The notes below the pieces were generated by a model. That model had not been told where the DNA came from. It ran no database searches and saw only the letters and a list, made by a program, of their open reading frames with translations. 64,000 nt of DNA, taken from contig OX352762.1 of NCBI GenBank assembly GCA_947095585.1, positions 113,180,930 to 113,244,929 of the forward strand, given 5' to 3'. Below, piece after piece: positions 34,386-47,109 of the stretch; the first letter of the stretch is position 1; each line of letters opens with the position of its first letter. This DNA is from Nephrocerus scutellatus. Taxonomy: Eukaryota > Arthropoda > Insecta > Diptera > Pipunculidae. A program made the position numbers and the translations under genes.

Positions 34386-37029
34386 AACGGTTTATGTTTT
34401 TTTTTTCGAGAAAAAAAACTACAAATATTTCAAAATAAATTTTATATAATAAAAATATGTCCGTTAAACGTGTCCACGTTGTTCATCCGATTACGTTCAA
34501 ACTTTGCTTAGGGTTTTTAAGCCAGGCCACGTGTAGGGTTTTTGTGGTCCGACTGCTGGTCAAGGCGTCACCATACGCATTTTTTACATGTCTCATATTT
34601 TAATGCATTCTTCGGAATATATAATAATTTCCTATTTTGATTATAGATCAGAAATTATGGGAAATATTTGCCCTGACGCAGCGTTATAGTAAGACATAGA
34701 GAAACAATACTTTGCCACTTCAATTATATTTGAAAATAGCTCAGTCACAAATTATAAAATATACTCTTCCTAATGCATGGCGATTTGTTTTAAAATTATT
34801 CCTATTCCTATTCCAGTACCAATAAAATCCAGTTATTACAAACCAAAAACAATACCGACAAATGTTAAGAAGAATCAAAAACCTCATTGAAATGTTTGAG
34901 TTGACTCTTCAGCTCTTAAAAAATACAAAATACATATAAATAACATTGGCAATTATTAACGGTAAGCCAAAATAATATTTTAAACATTTGAACACAACCG
35001 GTTGAGTAGGCTTATCGATATTGATTTTTTTTAGTTTCCATGCTTCTCGCAAATGTAATGAAACTATCGCCGCTCAGCCATCGAACGACCGCTTTATTAT
35101 CACAAAAGCACGAATGACATGCGTTTGTATTCATTCCATTCATAATCAGCATAAAGAGTTTGTGCTTACTGTTCTGTCAATACTCGTACATAAAGATACA
35201 CAGCCAATGTACAGCACATTAACAAAGTACAATAATTGAGAAAGATTGTTTTTGTACACACACACACACACAGTTGCTAGTGCGAGTTGCCATGAGGCAA
35301 ATTCCTTTGAAACTGATAAGGATTAGCTTACATGTACATATGCAGATATGCGTATGAATAGGAATACTATGCTATATGGAGCAGTGTAGCCTGTTGACCT
35401 ACTACTGCTCTGTACTGTACGCGTGCATGCGAAAATGCAAACGGATTGTCTGCTAATCGGCCACTGATCCACCTCTGAGGAGGGTTCAGAAGTCCTAGCC
35501 TTTTCAAAATGGACTGAAAGCCGTCAGTCGTCAACAGCAGACAATATGTGTGAGTGTGGCTGGAAGTGCAACTCGCAACAACGCATCCTGAGCAAATATT
35601 GTACAATAACTCACAGATGTTGATGTTCAAACATAAACTGAAGGATATTACAGGCATTTGTGTATCTATTCCGTAAATACTCGCATGTGGGTTGACGGTA
35701 GAATTTTCATTGCTAACCATCTTGTTTACAATTAGAACCATAAGCTTTGTGTTCATAGATTTCGGTTCGAAAGGCAATAATTAAACAGAGCAAGTAATTG
35801 GGACTATGAAAGATGAGTTTGTATTTTTTTGTAAGAGGATTATACCGGTATTGTGCGTAAAGTAACCAGATTTTGTTTTCCTAAGGTTTCTAATAGCTGT
35901 CGCTATCTGTTTGACATTAGGATGCATTATCACTTTGTAGCTACACAGAAGAGCTGAAATTTGGCAAATCAACAATTGTCTTATGGAGTTTTCATTAATT
36001 ACTTTTATTGTATGAAAGCCCGCTATGATTATGTGGATTACACTTTCTCTCTAATTTACAGTCAACAAATGCCAGTTTTGTATGCAGCGGTAAATTCGCG
36101 CACGTATTAAAAATTACCTGTTCCGTTAGTTAAGTTTTGAATGGACAATTAGCTTTTAGAACATACATTCACACAGCCGAACATATATGGACACACATAG
36201 ATACATACAAACGTAGCCATATGCAAAACTATATTACAAGTAGAACGTGGAAGAGGATGCCATTCGGCTCAATCACGACAACGACGAGTGAACAAGGACT
36301 TACTGGAAAGCTTTTATCGTCGTCAGTCAGAGGCAATTTCCTCGAGTGAGCCATAATTGGAAAAGTTATTGCGGTTGGCAATAGCTAATAGATTGTGACA
36401 GAAAACGAAACACTTTGGCTGAGTGCCACGCACCGCTTCGAAGGACACAACAACCATCACTTATACTCGTACATAATTTTCGGCAGGTATCCTCGCATAT
36501 AATTGTTTGTGTTTTGACGAATTACTCTAATGACCTGGAGACGAATTGAATTTGATGCTGAAGAATGAACGAGCAAATGGATCAAAAAATTTGTTATGGG
36601 TTTGTTGCTTTTTAATATAAACGGTACCATTCTGGAGTGTGTCTATACTTAAAATACCAAACATATCTGCTGAGGTAGTTATTGCTGTAAATTAATAGAT
36701 GCGCAAAAGTAAATGCCGTCTGATATTATTATAACACAAGAATGCAACAGCTCTCAAAGAAACTTATTTTATATGGCAGTATTTATTTACAAACGAAAGC
36801 TAATTTGTACCCAGCTCGAAGGACTATTTTCCATTTGTGATTGAATACTTATTTTGGCAAAAAAATTGTAAGTTTTAAATACAAAGCATTGAGCGATTCT
36901 AGAGAATCTATAACAATTTCAATGCTAGCAATGTGCTGGTTCTTTATGCGAATGGTTTAATTAACACTGATTTATGAATGTGATGCGCTCCTGCATAATC
37001 CACTAGGCATTTATCCATTCTTACAATGG
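34386..37029. other. Gene-free tract
   Basis: No element recognised. It holds a short (CA)n near 35259-35271 and two TACTCGTA octamers (near 35181 and 36464). The longest open frame, on the minus strand at 35367-35777, has no known domain. Confidence 0.5.
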
Positions 37030-37290
37030 TTCCGTGATCAACCAGAATCTATAATAATAAGATGTACAAACCTTTCAACAATGTTAACATGGTGAAGACA
37101 ATCAAGCTGGGAACAGACCACCTAGGTTGCTTGAGAGAAGATCCCATTCGAAAAATCTTTGCGATACGTTTTATGTGGCTTGTATAAGGACTCATAACTC
37201 AAAGACCAAGCCGCGTAGAGTTGATCAATGCCCAGTTGGATGACATCAGCTGGATCCGGTATCGGTGAAGGAATTTTTAGCTAATTTAGA
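37030..37290 (+). mobile_element. RTE-1 relic, highly diverged
   Basis: The base sequence follows the RTE-1 post-RT region in order (ACATGGTGAAGACAATCAAG, GACCACCTAGGTTGCTTGAG, AGAAGATCCCATTCGAAAAA and TGGATGACATCAGC). It is much more degraded than 4275-4660, so it is an older copy. Confidence 0.65.
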
Positions 37291-37389
37291 ACATTATTAA
37301 TTTATAACAAAATATTTATCACAAAAATCTTAATATTATATATCAGAATCTTTGAAACTATGCTTTAAACTTTTGAACTCGTCTTTAAT

Positions 37390-37757
37390 GTGTTATCATC
37401 ATATTTGGCTCTACAACCGGGGTCCTGGTCCTGGCCTCCCGCCAAAAATCTCTCTCTATCTCTACCTGTCTCGATTATGAGTCGATGTCATCCAGTTATC
37501 TATGCATAAACTCTGGGCATCCTGGTCTACGCCATCCTTCCAGCGTAGGCTTTGCCAGCATCGCTGTTGTGTTCCATAAATCCTACTTCAAAGGACTTTC
37601 CCAGAAGGATCCTCTTGGCTCATGTGAGCTAGGTGCCTTCCCACCAGAGACTACTGAGCTTAATTCTCTTCATGATGTTGACATAGCGTTAACGCTCGTA
37701 GATCTCATCATTGTATAGTATTCGGAATTGTCCGTCCTCACATATGGGGCCAACAAT
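37390..37757 (-). mobile_element. RTE-1 3' fragment
   Basis: It begins at the (ATG)n tail (ATCATCATATTTGGCTCTAC on the plus strand) and contains the conserved 3' UTR and the LRWxGHL coding segment in minus orientation. It matches 29011-29380 with many substitutions and ends at about 37757 in the GPxxE region. Confidence 0.8.
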
Positions 37758-37789
37758 TTATGTTGCATTGGTGCAGAGATATTGCATTT

Positions 37790-38250
37790 GAAGCGTCAAT
37801 GTATGCCATAAGTTGGACCAAAATAAACTTGAAAATCTTCAATCCAATGGGATTTCCCGGCTTAGCGATTACGATGATATCGGAAGTTTAGGCGTAGTGA
37901 TGCATTTAATATGTGTAGTAACTGAGTTACGGCTACTTTTGGTAGAGTCTTCAACATTTTCGGAGTAATAGCATCGCATCCAGGAGCATTTTTTAACTTT
38001 AAGTTTTTGATGGCTACGGTCAAGTTTTTAAGATGCTTGCAACGGGATATCAGGGATTTTGGGGAGAGTTGTAGGATTTGATTACTGATTTGTAGTAAAG
38101 ACTTTACTGAAGTGGTCGGCGAACGCTTTTCATTACGCTGGAGGTATCCCTTGTCCAGCTGACAGCAGGTAAACGAATTGGGAATTATATTACTTGAACG
38201 GTTTAAGCTGTTTCGAGGCTCGCCATAGAGAGTAATCAGTTTTAATGGTT
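37790..38250 (-). mobile_element. Jockey-type RT N-terminal fragment (probable)
   Basis: The minus strand can be read as AIKKLKVKNAPGCDAITPKM then LKTLPKVAVTQLLHILNASL, the entry to the RT domain of Jockey-like LINEs (a KKxxAPGxDxI...LLKxLP pattern). The downstream text is scrambled. Stops and frameshifts are frequent. Confidence 0.6.
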
Positions 38251-41200
38251 GGTGTTCGATTTATGAGGAAATTTTGCAGAGCCATTTCATTTTTAATAAA
38301 TGGAGCAGATAAATAAACAATTGATCATCTAGTGGAGAAATTTGAATTAACGTTTGCTCTGCATAATATTTCCGTGCCAAAAAGACAAAGAAACGCAAGG
38401 AGGGCGGTCCCATTCTTGAGGTCCCACATTTGTCGATTCCGCGTCGATCTCAAAATTGGTCATCTCTGTAACCAGGTGTGGTAAATTTTGCACAAATACT
38501 TGATCCTTCATCCCTATAAAATCACTTTGACCCAAAAACTGACGCCAAACGAGTGATTGTGAAACATGTGAGTCTCGATTTTAATCGCAAAATCATTCAT
38601 AGCGATAAAACCCATTTCTGATTCAACACTGTTTCGTTAATAACCAAAATTATCACATTTAGGCAAGCGAAAAAACTAAAGCCCTTTCACATAACCCACT
38701 GTTAGGCTAGCCGCATATCGGGCGTAGCACAGCACAGTTTAGCGTACCCGATGTTTTTAGGGCATACAGTTGTTTTATATTTAATGACCCATTTTCACGT
38801 ATTTAGCGGCAATCAGTCTAATATTGTGTGCTTTAAAAAATTCTCCTACCCTATGCAGTTCTAGGCTGCGGTCAATATACGGCTGGCCATCCTGCTTTTC
38901 TGAATGCGAAATTGTCCTCATATCCCCATGTACATGTTTGCTTCAAAGTTTCAAAATCTTCTGTTCTATGTTCGAAATAATCAAAAGAATAAAATATCCA
39001 AACATAAAATACCCTGTAACAAAAATAAAAGTAAACAGATCATTAATATGGATTGCCGCATTATGAAATATCTAGTCAACTGAAAATCTTCATCGAATCT
39101 CATATCTGTGTCCATACCCAGCATTGTCTTGGCTTTTACACACACCTAACATCTAACTACCTAATATGCACACTCATCCAAACGCAATGTGACTTCTTGA
39201 AATTGATTTGTGCTGTTGCAGCCTGCAGGGCTAAATCAGAACCGAACAAACGAAAAACTGACTCAATCAAAATAATGTTTTGTGATGTGGTGCATTATTA
39301 CACCAACAAAAACTCCATAAATTTTGCTTTTATTTCATTCATTGATAGGAGTACACAAAACTGGGGGAGAACACAAAAAGGTAAAGCGCATTTGTATCGC
39401 AATCATTGTTTTTACTTCGGAGTCGTAATCATCTACAACAACAGAAAAAAAAGCAACTATGAAAAAATGCAATTTCGAACTGGATCGTCATATCCTTTTC
39501 GAAAACTTTTGTCCTATCCACATCGGCAGGTCATTACAACAGGAGCTTTCTCTCTACATTGCTTCGTTTTATGTCAAAAGTTTAACTCTCTCCCATTTCA
39601 ACTAATAATACAAGGAATACAAATGGGCAATGATAAGGATAACTGCCGCTTCCCGACAGGATGACTATGCTGAGAAAGTACTCTTTGCTGACTTTACACG
39701 AAAAAGCTTCAATAAAGCTCACTTTTACGAATATGGCATGCGCAAATAAATTCCAACACACACTCACGTATCCTTTGACGGATTAAAATATAGACGACGC
39801 ATAAATGGACGGGCGACGGGCGTATACCAGTCCACAGCAAAATCTCGTCGAAAGCTGACCACTATCGCGCGTTCGCTGCGTCTGAACTTCTGTAGTAACG
39901 TGTACCCGATTCTATTTAGCTGTAGGTTTTCAGAGGTGCGAGTTAAATATTTGTTTGTTATTAATTTCCTTATTAGAACAAAAGTGAGAGAAAAAAAAGA
40001 AGAGAAAATAAAAACAAATATTAATCCGGATCCGGGCATAAATAGTAGATTTTGTAATCGTTTCTGTGAGTGGTGTTCTCATTTTGTTTACCCCATATCC
40101 TCGCAACGACCGACTTGCGTTCTCGTGCTCGACCACCGGAATTCCAGATTGCGTGCGGATTTCTATCGTCGCCCTGCGATAACAATCCCACTGCACCTGG
40201 TAGAATAAATAATAAAAAAAACAATGACATCCATGAGCTGTTTGGCCCTATGTGTGAATGTTTCAATTAACCCAGTTTTACGAATGTGATACGCTACATG
40301 CTCACAAAGGTTCCGTTCGTTTGATTTCGTTTTGTTTGGCTCAAATTTTCCCACAGGATTACAAAGTAATTGTCCAAAATACGCAAACACGATGCACTGC
40401 CATCAAATCAAGTGATAAGCCATCTCGAATAAGAGATGCTTTTGGTGTATACGTAGAGGGTCGGTTGTTCCAACAGCATTCAAGGAACATCGTTTGTTCA
40501 TGTATAGTATTCTCGTATACTCGTTCTCGTATCCGAATCGAAAGTTTTGCTCCTCTACTTCGCAAGTAATAAAGTGCAACCAGCGGTCCCAGTGATAATA
40601 ATAATTCACATCGTCCGCGTACATTGTCAGCGACAAGCAGGCGACATACTTATTGCGAGAGATCCAGTAAGTTTGTCGGCGTCGGGTACTTATACTGCTA
40701 CTAGCACAGTGCAGCATATTGCTTTAAGTAGATTATTGTTACGTTACTTCGAGTGTACGTGAGTGCGCGGGCCTAAACGATTCCTCGTTACCCGTGAAGG
40801 GATTGAGTTGCTGCCGTAATCGTCCTGTCGTCAGCGTTTATCATGTGTGTCTTTTTTTCGCCCCAACACATGTTCTGCTGTTGATGGCAAAACATAAACT
40901 TCCGTGTATCCTGTGTATGAAACATATCTACATGACAACTTCTCCGGATATATGCCATAGGATTCGCCATAATATTATGCTGTGATTACAATAATGATAT
41001 AATAATTCCCTGTTCAGTTGTTGCTGCTTCAGTTATCTCCGACTAGCTTATGGAGTGGAGAGGAGTGAGTAGAGTTAATGATTGTGAGGATGTTCGCTTT
41101 TTGTGCTGTCATGTGTTTTCTTGACAATAATAACAAATGATGCTGATGCATTATTAATGGTTAAAGTTGAGTTCTTCTACCAGTGTTAATAATTGGTGCA

Positions 41201-43014
41201 ACAAGGACGAAATCTCCCTGTCACTGGATGGGGGATTTAACTAATTACTGATACTAAATAGCAAAATAATTGTCAATAACAGACGTCGTAATTTATTAAA
41301 AATAAATAAATAAATAAAAATTTTCTTATATTCAAGGGGAGAAAAAACTTTTATAAAAGAAAAAAGTTAGCGGAATGATTTAGTCAAATGGGAAAAGTTT
41401 TAGAAAGTATCAAATAAATGATTATTCTCATGTGTCCAATGTAAAAACAGCCAGCACAGTTACAGCTTCAGTTAACGCAGTTATTAATTAATTTATCAAA
41501 ATAATTTTTTAGGTTTCAATCAATGAACAAATCCTTCATTTATAGTCAAAAGCAAAAACGAGACAATTAAAATCCATCGGATCGTACGACAGGGAATTTA
41601 AGAGTGGCCATGAAAAATATACACAAAGCTTAAAAGTATCTATGGAAAAATGAATGAAAATTAATTTTAAATAAATTCAACTCTGTTGATATAGTTGATT
41701 GCGTTTGTGTTAGTCTAGTGGTGTGTAAGAAAGTCAAAAGTACAAAATTTCTCTCGCCGAACGTGTAAGGAGTGTCCTTGCTGTTTTTGTATACATATAT
41801 GAATATATCATAATTCTTTATAGCATCTGTAAGCCTGCAGTGCACACAATAAAACCATCATCAGCAATGACAATGTAGGCATGCAATGGCCTAAACTTGA
41901 ACTTAAAAATAAAAATATCAACATGCGGCCATAGATTAAGATGGGTGTTGAGTGTTTTACTGCACAAAAAGTCAAAGCAAAAATAGCCGTTGGTGTAATT
42001 GAGAAATAAAATTTAACCTTCTTAATAGATATTACATAAAACTTATTAGCTAGCCTTTGTTGAGTGCGATTAGCAGATACATAATATGTATGAGGAAAAA
42101 GAGAAAATGATAAATAATACTAAGCACACATCAACATAAAATTAGCATTGTTTTTATGTGCTTGTGTGTGTGTGTATTGTACGAACGATTACGTACTAAC
42201 GCATAAAAGAAGTGAAAATCTTTTCAAATAAAAATAAATTTTCCAGTGAATGCAGTGAAAGTGTCGAGTGGTATGCGGTGTACTGTTTTCCTGTGCTGGG
42301 GAGGAAAACATAGCCTTTCTATAATAGAAGCGAAAAAGATAACCGTTTGATGCCACATACAATTGGTTTTTATCAAAAACACAAACAGAAATAAATGATC
42401 ATCAAAAAAAAAAGGATTATACGTTAGGAGTTAAATGAAAATGTGTAAGTTTCTTGATTGCATTTTGAAGTAATTACCGTTGAGCTATTCAATGAGAGAA
42501 TTAATTTTTTTATGCATTTAATTAATCTTATTGCTAAGGGAGAACTTTCCCTGGATGACTAGCGTCATGGCTATAGAGTGGGCTAATCCATTTATTGAAT
42601 TAAAAAAATCAATGGAATGTAATTCACAATATATCACATTCCTCGCGTGTCTAGCCGGCTTTATTTTATTTTCTTAGAATTTTCTCTGATTCATTGAAAA
42701 AAGCAATACAGAAAACGATCACGAAACTAAATTGATGCGAGCCCAAATGTTTTAATCAATGGATCATGGTCAGGGAAAACCACACCAGTACCAAGCATAT
42801 TACAAACGAAAAAGGCACACACAACTATCGAGCCGAAAAGCTTCCAAAAACTGAAAAGACTCAAAAATCTTCCACAAAATCAATGTTGTTCTTGTCGCGT
42901 AACATTGCAACAAGGATGAACACAAGAGTGAAGTTTGCCAGAAAATAGAAAATCTCTTATAAGAAGTTTCTTTTACGACTCTTCGTGGTTTTTCGTCGTA
43001 AGGCCAAGTTCTCT
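38251..43014. other. Long repeat-poor tract with a GC-richer island
   Basis: This is the longest stretch without a recognised transposon. The region at about 39800-40800 is visibly richer in CG dinucleotides, and open frames overlap on both strands there, which reflects composition rather than coding. None of the frames (up to 203 codons at 39053-39664) shows a domain. A TG run lies near 42165. Promoter or 5' UTR sequence of an unseen gene is possible but unproven. Confidence 0.45.
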
Positions 43015-43420
43015 AAAGCAACTAAAATTTGGCATCGCCCCAGGCCTTATTCGCTCCAAAAATTATGCAAAAACTTTTGTCTATCGGGATGAAAATATGT
43101 TTAAAATTTGAAGAAAATCGGGCTAATTTTTAAAAAATTCATACGGGCACCCCTCGTGCCTTAGGCCCCATTCGCTCAAAAAGTATCCAAAAAGTTTTGT
43201 CTTAGGCCCCACGACCCCGGGTCCCGGCGTCTGTAAAATTTTTACAACAAGTGTTTTCCATCGGAGATACACATGTGTATAAAATTGAAACAATATCGAG
43301 TTAATTTTTTAAAAAAAATTTCATGGGATCACCCTGGGGTCGGGGTCTCCAAAAAAGATGCTCAAAAGACCCCCAAAATTTAGCCTGTATTCAATCACAA
43401 GGAGGACATTTTGATCATAT
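43015..43420 (+). repeat. Family B, copy 9
   Basis: It contains AAATTTGAAGAAAATCGGGC, AGATACACATGTGTATAAAA, GGGCACCCCTCGTGCCTTAG and CCTGGGGTCGGGGTCTCC, the same modules as copy 7 in the same orientation but without the minisatellite. It is followed directly by the solo LTR. Confidence 0.65.
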
Positions 43421-44034
43421 TGTTACGAAAAGTAGTTAGTAGCTCATATAAATTCAAATCTCAAAATAAATCGCAATGTAACTACTGCATACTAAAAATA
43501 AGCACCTTCATGTTGCATACTTTTAGGCTCTAAGACTATTAGATTATTCGAAATTTGAAATGTAACCGCCTGCAAGTTTGAATCATTGTGTACTGGTCAA
43601 ACAAGTAGTCAAACCGGTTTGTGCGGTTTGCCCATTTTTTGTAAAGGAACAAGATTGAACATGAAGTCTATTTTTAGAAGATGACTCATTACATATAAGT
43701 GTCGTTAGTTGTAATATTAGAAGTTTCTGGAAGCTTATGATTGAGTATAAATAGAGGGGTTAGGCCGAAGTAAAATTATAAGTGAATTGGAATTTAACCA
43801 GTGCAGTTGTAAAAGTTCTTGTAAAGTGATTAAGCTACTACCTAATAGAATTATTGTAAAGTACAATTATTATGAGTGTTTTTGTGTGCATCTAAAAGTA
43901 TTCACCATTATAAATTGTGAACTTGTGTTAATTTTATTGTTGTTCATTAAAGTTATTATTTGTACATTAATAAACTTGTGTTGTGTTTTAATTGCAAAAT
44001 CCTTTACGAATTCGAAAGCCTGAATTTCGTAACA
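43421..44034 (+). mobile_element. Complete solo LTR of a gypsy-type retrotransposon
   Basis: It starts TGTTACGAAAAGTAGTTAGT and ends CTGAATTTCGTAACA, so the termini are the inverted pair TGTTACGAAA / TTTCGTAACA. ATAT lies immediately outside both ends (43417-43420 and 44035-44038), a 4-bp target duplication as made by gypsy-group integrases. The length is 614 bp. A TATAAATA word lies near 43747 and AATAAACTTGTG near 43970, plausible promoter and polyadenylation signals. No internal gag-pol is next to it. It therefore arose by recombination between the two LTRs of a full element. Confidence 0.9.
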
Positions 44035-44124
44035 ATATTTTATAACTACATGTAGTAATTTTGCATAATAAAACATATAAAAATAAAGATCAAATAACAT
44101 CAGCTTTCTACAGTGGTATGAATA

Positions 44125-45900
44125 GTCATTATCATATTTGGCTATACAACCGGTGTCCGGTCCTGGCCTCCTGCAAAAAATCTTTCCACCGGTCCCGATT
44201 TCGAGCTGATGTCATCCAGTTCGGCATCCCTAGACTCTGGGCCTTCTAGCGTAGGCTTGGCCGGCCCCGCTGTCGTCTTCCATAAATCCTACCGTAAAGG
44301 ACTTTCCGAGCAGGATCATCTTCGCTCATGCGAACTAGGTGTCCTGCCCACCGGAGCCTACCGAGCTTAATTTAATTCACGATGTTGACATCGCGGTATC
44401 GCTCGTAGATCTCATCATTATAGAGTCTCCGGAATTGTCCTCCATCACATCCGGGCCAACAATTCTCCGTAAGACTTTTCTCTCGAACGCAGCTAAGAGG
44501 TCAGAATGCTTTTTGCTAAGCACCCAAGTCTTGGATCCATATGTAAGTACTTGAATGACCATTGTCTTATATACCAGCAGCTTGGATGTTATGGTTAAGT
44601 TCCTGGATTTGAAGATTCTTTACAGACTATAGTAGGCTTTGTTGGCTTTAAGCAACCGTGCGCGTATTTCTGGTTCCATGCTGTTATCGGCTGCTACAGT
44701 TGACCCGAGATAGTTAAAGGATTGCATTACTTCAAATTCGCGCTCTACTATTGGAATTGAGGGACCAATGGTGGATCTTCTACTCGCAGACGTGGTACCC
44801 ATGTACTTTGTTTTGCTCACATTTATGTGCAGCCCCAGATTTCGTGCCGCCTGTTCGATCTAGATGAAAGCTTCCTGTACAGATCTTGGGTTTCCAGCAA
44901 CGATGTCAATATCGTCTGCGTAAGCCAGTATCTGAATAGACTTCCTCTCGCCGTTACGTCAGAGTCTCCGATCACTTTCTCCAACGCCAGGTTGAAGAGG
45001 ACGCATCCCCTTGTCGGAGCCCGCTATAGATGTTGAATGGGCTTGATAGTGATTCGGATATTTTTACTTGGCTTATAACATTGGTCATGATCAACCTACA
45101 TAGTCGCGTCAGTTTATTTGGGATACCGAATTCTCTCATGGCTTTATAAAGTTTTACTCTGGCTATGCTTTCATAGGCTATAAAAATATGGTGTAGTGAG
45201 TTTTGAAACTCTAGACATTTTTCCATCACTAAGGGTGTAAATCTGATCAGTTGTTTATTTGCCTGGGATGAAGCCACACTGGTATGGACCAATGATGACT
45301 TTAGCGTATGTGCCTATCCTGTCTTGAAAGATAGAGGAGAAAATCTTATACGCGGTCTCAACAACGTTATACCACGATAATTGCTGCAGCTTATAATATC
45401 TCCTTTATTATGTATGGGGCATAGGATGCTTCATCGCCAGTCTTCTGGCATAGCTTCTTCCTCCCATACTTGCACTATTAGTTCATGAATTGCTCGGTAT
45501 ATTGCGGGAACTCCTGTTATAATCAGCTCCGCTGGGATACCATCAGATCCCGGGGCCTTATTATTTTTGAGCCGATTTATTGCTCTGCTTACTTCGGCTA
45601 TGCTTGGTGACGGCAGCAAGTGTGGTATAGCCTCCAATTCCTCAGTTAGCTGGCCATTAAGCAACTCATGAAAGTGCTCTTCCCATCTTTCTAAGGTGCC
45701 TTAAAGTTCGGCGATCAGATTCCCCTTTTTGTCTTTGCAGTATGGGCTACGCGGCTATTGCGTCATATCGCGGACTCTTTGGTAGAACTTCCGCGTTCTT
45801 GCTCTCTGTACTGTTCTAATTCACGGACGATATTCTTCTCTCACGCTGATTTCTTTCGCCGGCGCACTGTTTTTTGGTGTGAATAATACTCTCTGTAACA
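44125..45900 (-). mobile_element. RTE-1, longest copy: RT domain to 3' end
   Basis: Minus-strand order begins with a linker near 45890-45670. The RT N-terminus follows (NGQLTEELEAIPHLLPSPS, NRLKNNKAPGSDGIPAELI near 45600-45520, AIHELIVQVWEEEAMPEDWR near 45440). Next are IIGPYQCGF near 45290, RVKLYKAMREFGIPNKLTRL near 45150 and IYSGLRQGD near 45025. After a frameshift come FNLALEKVIGDSDVTARG, the catalytic ILAYADDIDIVAGNP near 44920, NVSKTKYMG, FNYLGSTVAADNSMEPEIRA near 44720, and the C-terminus to the 3' UTR at 44130. The endonuclease is absent because of 5' truncation. Several stops and frameshifts make it non-functional. It begins about 90 bp after the solo LTR. Confidence 0.9.
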
Positions 45901-47109
45901 TTATGTGAAATGGAGTAAAATTAATAAAGCAATTGCAAGAGATATTTTCATATTAATTACTTAAGATAAAAAAACTGCGAAACAAAGTCTATCTGGATTA
46001 TAATTACGAATTTGTTTTCCTTTTAAAGCCAATGAGAACATAATTTAGCTCAAGACAACATAGCATATTGCAAGATTAATCTTCTTGCTTAACTTGTAAC
46101 AAAGGGTACAATTCACTATTACTTACTTGCATCAAGTACTACGAATTGAAATACCCTTTTTGACCATGACAACCAATATATCCTTGAAAAATAATTTTTC
46201 TTTCTTTATCCTTCATAATCCGTGCAATCACCATCAGTATTGATGGAATAATCACATCTTGAAACGTTTGTAGTTGCTTTTTGCTCTTCATTGTTGCATA
46301 TACTCTGCTACTTCTGTAGATATAATATTATTTTATCACTAAAAGGGTAAGAACTATAACCAATTTTGCATTAAAAGCAATGACTTCAGTATTTATAAAT
46401 AAAGAAAATTTGCCAAATTGCTTCGTTTTCTTCTTACCCAGAGGTGTATAGTTTTTGTTTTGTGTTTTGCTTCCTGTTGTAATAAATTATTGTTCGTTGA
46501 AAACCTTCGTGATGCCAACAAAAATCACCCCGTCAAGTTGAATTTTGCTCAGGCAGATGGACGAATGAGTCTGATTTGTCTCTAAGTATTCTTCTCCCAT
46601 CTGGTCCAATAGAAGAATTTTTTTTTCAAACTTGTATGCTCTGTTGCTTCTGGCAAGCACAATAGAATTAGAACTTTCGCTTTTATTTCAACAGACAAAA
46701 GTTGAAACGACGGATTGAGATACATGACTAAGCATATTATATCCCCTTCTTATGTTTCTATTTGTTTCCGTGATTAATGTGCCTAATTATTGAAGCAAGG
46801 AGGATTATTGTTGCGCATAAAGGCGAAAAAGGATAATAATTTTTATTTATTTACTAAGTAGATATGTGCGAGTATGTGGGAAATAGGGTTTTTCTTTTTA
46901 CATTCTCTTGATGGATTATGAGCCATCATTCACTGAAAGATTACAAAGGAAGATACTCATGATGTTTGACAGATGTGCCTTTTCGTCTTGCTTTTGTTTT
47001 TGTTAAACAAACAAGGGAGTAAAAACATAATAATATTAAACTAGGGATGGGATGACATACTCTTAAAATAACATTCTTAATGAATGTTATTAATATTGTA
47101 ACGCACGTT
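45901..47109. other. Gene-free AT-rich tract
   Basis: No element or gene recognised. Confidence 0.5.

Noticed and set aside
39053..39664. 203-codon open frame, the longest in the window
   Set aside because: Composition is like untranslated AT-rich DNA, no domain or signal is seen, and nothing suggests splicing. It is likely chance.
40021..40390. Several overlapping open frames on both strands
   Set aside because: Overlap on both strands reflects the local GC-richer composition; none has a domain.
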